Under the pieces are notes generated by a model. It was given only the letters and a program-made list of their open reading frames with translations, did not search any database and had not been told where the DNA came from. The position numbers and the translations under genes were made by a program. From Acidobacteriota bacterium (lineage in GTDB: Bacteria > Acidobacteriota > Blastocatellia > RBC074): a DNA stretch of 5,942 nt. Numbering within the stretch: the stretch's first letter is position 1; each line of letters starts with the position of its first letter. The stretch lies in NCBI GenBank assembly GCA_013140935.1, contig JABFSD010000462.1:1-5942 (forward strand). Reading direction: 5' to 3'. This document shows, piece by piece, positions 1 through 5,579 of the stretch.

Positions 1-4
1 CGAG

Positions 5-277
5 ATGCTTAACCCGCGCGCGACGCGCGTACCTACGCGGTCGTTGAATGACGCGATTTTGAATTACCTCGATAACGGGCTGAATCAGGTGATGAGCAGT
101 GTGAGAATTCCGCCCCGGTTACGCGGGCCGATTCGTAACGCAGCGCATCGCGCACTCGAACGCGGCGCGACGGAATTGCTCACGCGCGGCCTGAACGAAA
201 TCGGCATCAGAGGCGAAGCCCACGAAGCCATCAGCACCAGCGTGCGCGCGGCGCTGCAACAGATTCAAGTGCGATGA
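5..277 (+). CDS. Small helical protein of unknown function (5' end possibly outside window)
   Basis: I do not recognise this 90-residue reading frame. It is basic and rich in Arg, Ala and Leu. After a short Pro/Arg-containing N-terminus (to about residue 12) it reads as a run of amphipathic helices (about residues 14-32, 40-65 and 70-88). There is no signal peptide, membrane segment, cysteine or catalytic motif. The frame stays open to the left edge (the codon before the ATG is GAG), so the ATG at 5 may be internal and this could be the C-terminal tail of a longer protein; any ribosome binding site would lie outside the window. Its TGA is 9 bases before the methyltransferase start, so the two are probably cotranscribed. 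The codons look like those of the GC-rich neighbours, which supports a real gene. It could be a small structural or adaptor protein; no function can be assigned. Confidence 0.6.
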   Translation: MLNPRATRVPTRSLNDAILNYLDNGLNQVMSSVRIPPRLRGPIRNAAHRALERGATELLTRGLNEIGIRGEAHEAISTSVRAALQQIQVR

Positions 278-286
278 GAAACGAAG

Positions 287-1048
287 ATGGCGGCTGCGTT
301 AGCACAGATCAAACGGCCTTATAGCCAGTTCGCTCCGGCTTACGATCAAACGATCGGCTGGCCTACGTTTTGGCGCACGCGCCGCAGCTTTGAAACGCTG
401 GCGCGGCGCTTTGACATACGCTTTCGCAACGCCGCCGATCTGGGTTGCGGCACCGGACTGTTCGCCCGTTATTTGAACCAATGTTGGGGCGTTCCCGTCT
501 GGGCCGTAGACCTCTCGCCCGACATGTTGCGCATCGCCGCCGACAACTGCACCAACAGCGGCGTGCAACTGTTGCGACAAGACATGCGCTGCCTGCGCTT
601 GCCGCAACCGGTTGAGCTGGTGACTTCAAATTTCGACGCGCTGAATCACCTGACCGGTCCCGACGACTTGCGCAAGACCTTTCAGCGCGTCGCCGACAAC
701 CTGAGACCGGGCGGACATTTCTTTTTCGATTTGATTACGCCCTGTTTCCCGCTGGGCCGCCAGACGCTTTTCGTGCGCACGATTCGCGCGCATCGCCGCG
801 AGGTAACGCAACTGATTCGCTGGAATCCCGCCAGCCGCATCATCTCAACTACGGTAGAGGTGCGTTCGTCTGAAACACCCCGCCCGCAACGGGAACTGCA
901 TCACGAACGCGCTTATTCATTCGAAGAAGTCGGGCGCTGGCTGATGGACGCGGGCTTCGTGATTCGCGGCGTATACGATGAAGCAACGTTGCAACCGGCG
1001 AGCGGGTGTCCGACGAGAATTATCGTGATTGCTGAAAGGCCCGTTTGA
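287..1048 (+). CDS. Class I SAM-dependent methyltransferase
   Basis: This 253-residue protein should transfer a methyl group from S-adenosylmethionine to an unidentified acceptor in the cytoplasm. It has the usual order of a Rossmann-type methyltransferase: an N-terminal YSQFAPAYD segment (residues 12-20), glycine-rich motif I DLGCGTG (51-57), the strand-2 acidic residue in VDLSPDML (74-81, D75 likely binding the ribose), an acidic RQDM turn (97-100), motif IV-like SNFDALNHL (114-122), and the NLRPGGHFFFDL strand (138-149). A C-terminal SFEEVGRWLMDAGF segment (211-224) is typical of Methyltransf_11/25-type small-molecule enzymes. Length is normal for the family and there is no signal peptide. 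The start was chosen because it lies 9 bases after the preceding stop; the Shine-Dalgarno is weak (GAAG just upstream), which fits translational coupling. The substrate cannot be read from sequence. Given the peptidases downstream, it could modify a peptide or small product, but that is speculation. Confidence 0.9.
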   Translation: MAAALAQIKRPYSQFAPAYDQTIGWPTFWRTRRSFETLARRFDIRFRNAADLGCGTGLFARYLNQCWGVPVWAVDLSPDMLRIAADNCTNSGVQLLRQDMRCLRLPQPVELVTSNFDALNHLTGPDDLRKTFQRVADNLRPGGHFFFDLITPCFPLGRQTLFVRTIRAHRREVTQLIRWNPASRIISTTVEVRSSETPRPQRELHHERAYSFEEVGRWLMDAGFVIRGVYDEATLQPASGCPTRIIVIAERPV

Positions 1049-1066
1049 GGTGCATGAATTTCGACT

Positions 1067-1074
1067 GAAGGAGA
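1067..1074 (+). promoter_or_regulatory. Ribosome binding site of the M35-like peptidase gene
   Basis: GAAGGAGA, containing a full AAGGAG core at 1068-1073, lies 7 bases before the ATG at 1081. It is the strongest Shine-Dalgarno in the window and fixes this start. An in-frame TGA at 1066-1068 rules out an upstream extension, so no longer N-terminus carrying a signal peptide is possible. Confidence 0.8.
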
Positions 1075-1080
1075 AACTGC

Positions 1081-1785
1081 ATGTCTTATTTTTCTTTTTT
1101 ACCAGCGCCAGCGCGACCAGATAGCGGCTTTAACACTTTTTTTGGACAAATCAGTCCCCCCGCCGGGCCGGTCTTTCGCACTCAATGCCCGGCACCGCCA
1201 GGATGCCCTCCGGTGGCCAACGCACAATGTCAGCCCATCATACGCGGAGCCGTCGTCAGCGCGATTCAACTCGCCAATAACGCGGCAAGTATGCTCGAAA
1301 CAGGACATCCAGAGGCGGCGCGCCTGTTCCAGTTCTTTTTCGGACACGCCCCTTCCCGTCCGGTTCCCTGGGCCGGCAATCGGGCTTCCGGTGCCATCGT
1401 CGCCATCCGTTTCCGCGCCGTAGCGCGAGCCTTGCAAAGTCGCGGTACGCTCTTTCGCTGCAACCCGGCTTGCACGGTCAATGCTTCAACTTGTGCGGGA
1501 AGCGAATGTTCTCCCAGAGAGCCGAACGTAGTGGAACTCTGCCAGGGGTTCTGGAATCCACCAGCGGGCTTACATCTGGCACCGCAATTTTTCCGCGGAG
1601 CCGTCATCCTGCACGAAATGTTGCATTTGCTTTTTACGGATTTCTTCCATCATCCGGGACACTCCAGCGGCGACCCTGTGAGAAGAAGAGACAATGCTCA
1701 TTGCTATGAAGCTTTCGCTTTGCGGGCCGCAGGACACGCCGCCGATCACGTGGATGTCACGGCGTGTCGGACGAGGCCGGTGTAA
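1081..1785 (+). CDS. Putative M35-like (aspzincin) zinc metallopeptidase
   Basis: This 234-residue protein is probably a zinc endopeptidase related to the deuterolysin / peptidyl-Lys metalloendopeptidase group. The zinc motif HEMLH is at residues 178-182 (H178 and H182 as ligands, E179 catalytic). Two flanking features match the aspzincin pattern: a NVVELCQGFW strand before it (149-158), and DNAHCYEAFA after it (204-213), which resembles the NADSYEYFA block of M35 enzymes. The canonical GTxDxxYG segment with the third ligand is missing; the short FFHHPGHSSGD stretch (188-198) offers H191, H194 or D198 instead. Ten cysteines (36, 42, 50, 127, 131, 138, 143, 154, 208, 229) suggest disulfides and an extracytoplasmic life, yet the N-terminus MSYFSFLPAP has no signal peptide. 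It lies 32 bases after the methyltransferase, probably in the same transcript. Metallopeptidase is fairly certain; assignment to M35 is tentative. Confidence 0.75.
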   Translation: MSYFSFLPAPARPDSGFNTFFGQISPPAGPVFRTQCPAPPGCPPVANAQCQPIIRGAVVSAIQLANNAASMLETGHPEAARLFQFFFGHAPSRPVPWAGNRASGAIVAIRFRAVARALQSRGTLFRCNPACTVNASTCAGSECSPREPNVVELCQGFWNPPAGLHLAPQFFRGAVILHEMLHLLFTDFFHHPGHSSGDPVRRRDNAHCYEAFALRAAGHAADHVDVTACRTRPV

Positions 1786-1873
1786 CACGTTTTCAGACAA
1801 TAGGGGACGAACTTTACCTTGCCTCGCGCAACGGTTTTATTGCGGTTTTCAGGTGCGTGTGACCTATCTGTGC

Positions 1874-1914
1874 GCGTGGTGTAGGGCAGGTTAGTAACCT
1901 GCCCTACACCACGC
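1874..1914. repeat. 20-bp palindrome (REP/MITE-like) between the two peptidase genes
   Basis: The arms 1874-1893 and 1895-1914 are exact reverse complements of 20 bases (left arm GCGTGGTGTAGGGCAGGTTA) around a single central G. A weaker outer pair, 1855-1862 with 1918-1925, matches 7 of 8 bases and suggests the whole element spans about 1855-1925. As RNA the inner part would fold into a very stable hairpin, but no U-tract follows, so it is not a typical intrinsic terminator. It is more like a dispersed REP/MITE-type palindrome. It sits 47 bases upstream of the metzincin gene start and could limit read-through or protect transcript ends. No transposase or target-site duplication is visible. 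Confidence 0.85.
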
Positions 1915-1947
1915 AGATCGCACGCAATTGAAAATCGCTATAAGGGC

Positions 1948-1953
1948 AAAGGA
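1948..1953 (+). promoter_or_regulatory. Ribosome binding site deciding the metzincin gene start
   Basis: AAAGGA lies 7 bases before the ATG at 1961. This favours 1961 over the in-frame TTG at 1928, which would add 11 residues (MKIAIRAKEKI) and would start just after the palindrome with no Shine-Dalgarno of its own. Confidence 0.6.
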
Positions 1954-1960
1954 AAAAATC

Positions 1961-2803
1961 ATGTATATCTACTCGCTTGGCTTGGCGCAGTCGCCTACGC
2001 CTACGCAGCTACCCAAAACAATTGCCGTTAATAATACTGATTTGAATGCCCCCTACTTCGGCGGGAATTTTAATTTTTTATATAACGGTGGAGCCAATGA
2101 AGCTTTTATCACCTTTAATACCTTTCTAGCTTTCAGAAAAAATTACGCCCCGGGCCTTAAAAAAGATTTCGTGGATAACTTACGCGACGCCGTGGCGGTA
2201 TGGGATAACGCCGCAGAGGTTCAGGTAAAGGACGTTAATAATAACTACAGTGCAAAAATTAAACTCCGATTTAAGTTAAATCTTGTTTCCGATATAAACA
2301 ATGCCAATAAGAAAACCGATGTTCATCCCACCGATTCCTGGTCGTCGTGGTTCAATGGTAAAAACCGGGAAATTGTCATGAGAGACCTGAACGTCTTTAT
2401 CGGATCGAGCAGAAATACCTTAATCCATGAACTGGGGCATGTTTGGGGCCTTTTGGATGAATACGACACGCAATGGATAGAGAAGAAATTCAGCCCCGGA
2501 CACGTCGGAACCGATTCCCCACTGATTAAAGACACAACTGCAATAATGAACCTGGGCTTCCAGAATAACAGCGGGGAATTTAGAACGAGATATTTTGCCC
2601 ATTTCGGCAGAGCCATATTGCCCGCCTTCTGGGGGCTGAATAGTTACGTACGCCCAACCATACACGCAGGGAAAGTCGTGTCTCGTACGATTCAAGGGAG
2701 AATTGCTTTACTGAAAAAAGACATAGCTGGCACGGCTCCATCTACAACTGACGTGCCGCCGTTTAACCCACAGTTTACGAACATACAAATCGCGAAACGC
2801 TGA
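1961..2803 (+). CDS. Metzincin-like zinc metallopeptidase, horizontally acquired in appearance
   Basis: This 280-residue protein is probably a zinc-dependent endopeptidase. The site HELGHVWGLLDEYD starts at residue 156 and fits HExxHxxGxxD: H156 and H160 bind zinc, E157 is catalytic, and D166 takes the third-ligand place that is His in most metzincins and Asp in snapalysin-like enzymes. Downstream, TAIMNLG (193-199) looks like the metzincin Met-turn (M196), followed by an RTRYFAHF segment that resembles the RxRY/H block of related bacterial peptidases. There is no signal peptide (N-terminus MYIYSLGLAQ), no membrane segment and, unlike the preceding peptidase, no cysteine. The gene uses many AAT, AAA and ATA codons and is visibly AT-richer than its neighbours (lines such as 2221-2280 are about 28% G+C), so transfer is likely. 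It ends 7 bases before the serine hydrolase. M64-like families with an LxDEY tail are an alternative placement. Confidence 0.8.
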   Translation: MYIYSLGLAQSPTPTQLPKTIAVNNTDLNAPYFGGNFNFLYNGGANEAFITFNTFLAFRKNYAPGLKKDFVDNLRDAVAVWDNAAEVQVKDVNNNYSAKIKLRFKLNLVSDINNANKKTDVHPTDSWSSWFNGKNREIVMRDLNVFIGSSRNTLIHELGHVWGLLDEYDTQWIEKKFSPGHVGTDSPLIKDTTAIMNLGFQNNSGEFRTRYFAHFGRAILPAFWGLNSYVRPTIHAGKVVSRTIQGRIALLKKDIAGTAPSTTDVPPFNPQFTNIQIAKR

Positions 2804-2810
2804 CAAAATC

Positions 2811-4040
2811 ATGTATCTCTATGACCGACAACCAAGCAACGCTACTCCTTACATTGACGCCTCGTCTTTCACGCAACCTACGTTGCCTCGATCTCCGGTG
2901 TGGCGTCACCGCGCAGGATACCCTCAAGCGTTTGGCGAAGCCCCCGCTGCCCCCAAAGGCTTGCTGCTGCCCAATCATTTTCATACGCCGAAACAACCTG
3001 ACCCGGCGACGCCGGGACGCTTCGTTACGGGGGCGCTCACGACGCTAAACGTAGCGAATATGAATCCCGGCTTCATAGACGCGAGCGATCAGTTGATCAC
3101 CGACACCAGCAGCACCGGGTTGCAGACGTGTTTGCAGAAACTGATTGCTACGCGCTTTCCGCACTATCTGGCGAACAAGCAAAATCCGGTGCCGTCGGCG
3201 AACGATAGAGTGAGGGTGGCATTGGTTGATCTCACGGGCGACAAAATCACGCGACCCGACTTGGCGGGCTGGGGATCAACGGCGGCAATGTATGGAGCCA
3301 GCGTGCCCAAGATTCTGGCGGTCTATGCGGCGCATCAGTTGCGCGCTGACCTGCGCCAATTGGCCCTGAGTCTGGGCCTCAGCGACGGCAAGGCGTTGGA
3401 AAAGGCTGCGCTCAATCACTGGCAGTTCAAGAGCCACTTGCCGAATCTGGTATGGCTTTTCGATATTCGTAACTGGTCGGGCAACACGACGGCGCTGGAT
3501 TTCACCGCCGCTGCCCAGCGTTTGTTTCAAGGCATCAGCCACAATGCCGAAGCCGGAGAACTCATCATCCGCGTAGGCTTTCCTTATCTCGCCTCGGTCA
3601 CCTGGCAATCCGGTCTTTTTCATCCTACGCGCGGCGGGCTGTGGCTCACTTCGTCTTATGGCAGAGGGGAATGGGGCGGGAATCCCGTCAAAGGCGTCAA
3701 CAGCGCCAACGTCACGGCACTCGCGGTCGCCACTTATTTCACGCTGCTGGCACAAGGCCGACTGGTGAATGATGCGTCGTCAGGCGAAATCATCACGACC
3801 TTACGAACCGGTTGCACGACTTCGCTATTCCCCAGCGGCCTGGGCGTTGTCGCCGCCAAATGCGGCATCTGGTCTGATTACCTGCATGATTGCGCCTTGA
3901 TCGTGCGCGGCGGAATTCGCTATGTCGTAGCAGGTTTGACCCGCACGAGAGGGGGCGAATACGCCAAATACACTCAGCTTTTTCAGGAACTCGACCAATT
4001 GATCGTGCGCAACAATCAATCGCCCAAACCTTCGTGCTGA
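2811..4040 (+). CDS. Serine hydrolase, class A beta-lactamase/PBP-like fold
   Basis: This 409-residue protein appears to be a serine hydrolase of the beta-lactamase/penicillin-binding superfamily. The three signature elements occur in order: SVPK (164-167, nucleophile S164 and K167) preceded by the typical RVRVALVDLTG strand (133-143); SAN (298-300) as the SxN motif, followed by a TALAVATYFTLLAQGRLV helix; and KCG (350-352) where KTG/KSG is usual, followed by HDCALIV. The first roughly 130 residues are Pro/Thr-rich and precede the catalytic domain. I see no Sec signal peptide, although the family normally works in the periplasm or outside. No clear omega-loop Glu is recognisable, so true beta-lactamase activity is doubtful; a DD-peptidase, esterase or inactive homologue is possible. 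It starts 7 bases after the metzincin stop with no good Shine-Dalgarno, suggesting coupled translation, and its base composition returns to GC-rich. It ends in Cys. Confidence 0.75.
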   Translation: MYLYDRQPSNATPYIDASSFTQPTLPRSPVWRHRAGYPQAFGEAPAAPKGLLLPNHFHTPKQPDPATPGRFVTGALTTLNVANMNPGFIDASDQLITDTSSTGLQTCLQKLIATRFPHYLANKQNPVPSANDRVRVALVDLTGDKITRPDLAGWGSTAAMYGASVPKILAVYAAHQLRADLRQLALSLGLSDGKALEKAALNHWQFKSHLPNLVWLFDIRNWSGNTTALDFTAAAQRLFQGISHNAEAGELIIRVGFPYLASVTWQSGLFHPTRGGLWLTSSYGRGEWGGNPVKGVNSANVTALAVATYFTLLAQGRLVNDASSGEIITTLRTGCTTSLFPSGLGVVAAKCGIWSDYLHDCALIVRGGIRYVVAGLTRTRGGEYAKYTQLFQELDQLIVRNNQSPKPSC

Positions 4041-4075
4041 GAGAAACACGAGCGCTTTCTTTTTCCTGCCCCCTA

Positions 4076-4104
4076 TAGCCAAACCAAAATCGCTTGGTTA
4101 CAAT
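4076..4104 (+). promoter_or_regulatory. Possible sigma70-type promoter of the phosphofructokinase gene, with a small inverted repeat
   Basis: TACAAT at 4099-4104 matches 5 of 6 bases of the -10 consensus. TAGCCA at 4076-4081 matches 4 of 6 bases of the -35 consensus, with a 17-base spacer. Transcription would begin near 4111, about 54 bases before the ATG at 4165. The spacer contains a 6-bp inverted repeat (AACCAA 4082-4087 / TTGGTT 4094-4099) touching the -10 box, which could be a small operator or chance. It falls in the 124-base gap separating the hydrolase cluster from the metabolic genes, where a promoter would be expected. Confidence 0.35.
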
Positions 4105-4164
4105 CCGGCTTACTTCAGCACTTACTCCCATTCAATCAACAACTGAGTTTCAATCGTGGAAAAC

Positions 4165-5394
4165 ATGTCAGTTTCACCCAAGCTCGCAATCATCGTCGGG
4201 GGCGGCCCTGCGCCCGGCATCAATTCCGTCATCTCGGCGGCGACCGTCAAAGCCATCAACGAAGGCTTCGACGTCGTCGGCATTCAGGATGGCTTCAAAC
4301 ATCTGGTGCGACGCGATGTGTCGTGCGCGCGACCTTTGAGCATCAACGACGTATCGCGCATTCACTGGCTCGGCGGTTCGGTGCTGGGCACAGCGCGCGA
4401 AAATCCGACCAAGTCGAAAGAGGCGATGACCAACGTCATCGAAACGCTCAAAGGCGTAGGCGTCACGCATCTCGTCACCATCGGCGGCGACGACACCGCG
4501 CTTTCATCGAGTACGGTCGCGTCGCAATCCGACATTCGCACCGTTCACGTACCTAAAACCATTGATAACGATTTGCCGTTGCCGCCGCACATTCCCACCT
4601 TCGGCTTTCAAACCGCGCGGCACGTCGGCACTGAACTCGTGCAAAACCTGATGGAAGACGCGCGCACCACCAAGCGTTGGTACATTGTCGTAGCAATGGG
4701 ACGCCAAGCGGGCCACCTCGCGCTCGGCATCGGCAAAGCGGCGGGCGCGACGTTGACGATCATCCGCGAAGAGTTCGGCGGCAAGATCATTCCGTTCTCG
4801 CAACTCTGCGACATCGTCGAAGGTTCGATCATCAAACGCCGCGCCGAAAAGCGTCATTACGGCGTCGCCGTGCTGGCCGAAGGCGTGATTGACCAACTCG
4901 ACCCAACTGAACTCGCCGACTTGCAAGACGTAGAGCGCGACGAACACGGCCACATACGCTTTGCCGAAATTGATCTCGCGCGCAAGGTCAAAGTCGAAAT
5001 CGAAGGCCGCTTCAAACAGCGCGGCATCAAGTTGCTGGTGACGAATAAAAACATCGGCTACGAAGTGCGTTGCTGCGACCCGATTCCTTTCGATCAACAT
5101 TACTGCCGCGAACTCGGCAACTCCGCGATTCGCTTTCTGGTCAACGGCGGCAGCGGCGCGATGGTCAGCATCCAAAATGGCAAGCTCGTACCGCTGCTGT
5201 TCTCAGACATCCGCGACCCGCATTCCGGCAAGACGCGCGTACGCAACGTCAACCCCGACAGCGAAACCTTCCGCGTCGCCCGCGAATACATGATCCGGCT
5301 CGACCCCGCCGACGTGGCGAACAAAGACACGGCGGAAAAACTTTCGCGCGCCGGCAACCTGAGCATTGAGGAACTGAAAAAGAGATTTGGCTAA
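4165..5394 (+). CDS. Pyrophosphate-dependent 6-phosphofructokinase (PFKA family)
   Basis: This 409-residue cytoplasmic enzyme should interconvert fructose 6-phosphate and fructose 1,6-bisphosphate using pyrophosphate (EC 2.7.1.90). Visible motifs are the N-terminal GGGPAPGINS loop (12-21), GGDDTALSS (107-115), PKTIDND (130-136, with the catalytic Asp in TIDND), MGRQAGH (178-184), AEGVID (238-243) and the GYEVRCCDP segment (298-306) matching the sugar-phosphate-binding region. Asp in GGDD (Gly104 in E. coli PfkA) and Lys in PKTIDND (Gly124) are the known determinants of PPi use and block ATP, so PPi specificity is well supported. Length is somewhat above the roughly 320 residues of ATP-PfkA and normal for PPi-type enzymes. 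An in-frame GTG at 4156 would add three residues (MEN); the ATG at 4165 is preferred, although neither has a strong Shine-Dalgarno. Being reversible, it could serve glycolysis and gluconeogenesis. A paralogue follows. Confidence 0.93.
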   Translation: MSVSPKLAIIVGGGPAPGINSVISAATVKAINEGFDVVGIQDGFKHLVRRDVSCARPLSINDVSRIHWLGGSVLGTARENPTKSKEAMTNVIETLKGVGVTHLVTIGGDDTALSSSTVASQSDIRTVHVPKTIDNDLPLPPHIPTFGFQTARHVGTELVQNLMEDARTTKRWYIVVAMGRQAGHLALGIGKAAGATLTIIREEFGGKIIPFSQLCDIVEGSIIKRRAEKRHYGVAVLAEGVIDQLDPTELADLQDVERDEHGHIRFAEIDLARKVKVEIEGRFKQRGIKLLVTNKNIGYEVRCCDPIPFDQHYCRELGNSAIRFLVNGGSGAMVSIQNGKLVPLLFSDIRDPHSGKTRVRNVNPDSETFRVAREYMIRLDPADVANKDTAEKLSRAGNLSIEELKKRFG

Positions 5395-5557
5395 ATCGAA
5401 ATAAACATCACTGGCAGAAAGAAATTAGACAGGATTGACAGGATTTTCAGGATTGACGGGATTGGCCAAAGGCAAGGCATTTCCACATTCCAATTCATCC
5501 TGTAAATCCTGAAAATCCTGTCAATCCTGTCTAATTCTTTGTTGCTCAGATTTAGCC
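5389..5557. repeat. Large inverted repeat of 9-bp units between the phosphofructokinase genes
   Basis: The core arms 5423-5454 and 5505-5536 are exact reverse complements of 32 bases, enclosing about 50 bases. Each arm is itself a tandem array of four 9-base units: GACAGGATT-like at 5428-5463 (the third unit is TTCAGGATT and the fourth GACGGGATT), mirrored by AATCCTGTC-like units at 5496-5531. Pairing continues imperfectly inward. Farther out, a 9-bp pair (GGCTAAATC 5389-5397 / GATTTAGCC 5549-5557) embraces the element and includes the TAA stop of the first phosphofructokinase gene (5392-5394). It resembles the dispersed ACAGGATT-type repeats seen in several environmental bacterial phyla. In RNA it would form a long hairpin between the two paralogues, possibly reducing read-through or stabilising the upstream message. 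No T-tract marks it as a standard terminator. Confidence 0.88.
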
Positions 5558-5579
5558 AGCCAACCAACATTCAACACTT

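Noticed and set aside
1827..1849. Possible terminator after the M35-like gene (CGCAA/TTGCG stem followed by GTTTT)
   Set aside because: The stem has only 5 bp with an 8-base loop and a short T run; too weak to call as a terminator.
1694..1894. Plus-strand open frame of 66 codons overlapping the end of the M35-like gene and running into the palindrome
   Set aside because: It is out of frame with the real gene over most of its length and then reads through the repeat; there is no ribosome binding site and no protein-like pattern.
1939..1944. TATAAG as a -10 box for the metzincin gene
   Set aside because: No -35 match lies at the right distance, and a start from it would leave almost no leader and place the ribosome binding site at the transcript end.
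3276..3755. Minus-strand open frame of 159 codons within the serine hydrolase gene
   Set aside because: It is fully contained in a gene with intact SxxK, SxN and KxG motifs; the composition is Arg/Gln-rich and no motif or ribosome binding site supports it.
4504..5175. Long minus-strand open frame (223 codons) opposite the first phosphofructokinase gene
   Set aside because: It is an antisense shadow of a GC-rich gene with clear family motifs on the + strand; its translation is rich in Ala/Asp/Phe/Val with no recognisable domain.
5423..5536. CRISPR array
   Set aside because: The repeated units are 9 bases long, contiguous without spacers, and arranged as two inverted arms, which is not CRISPR structure.
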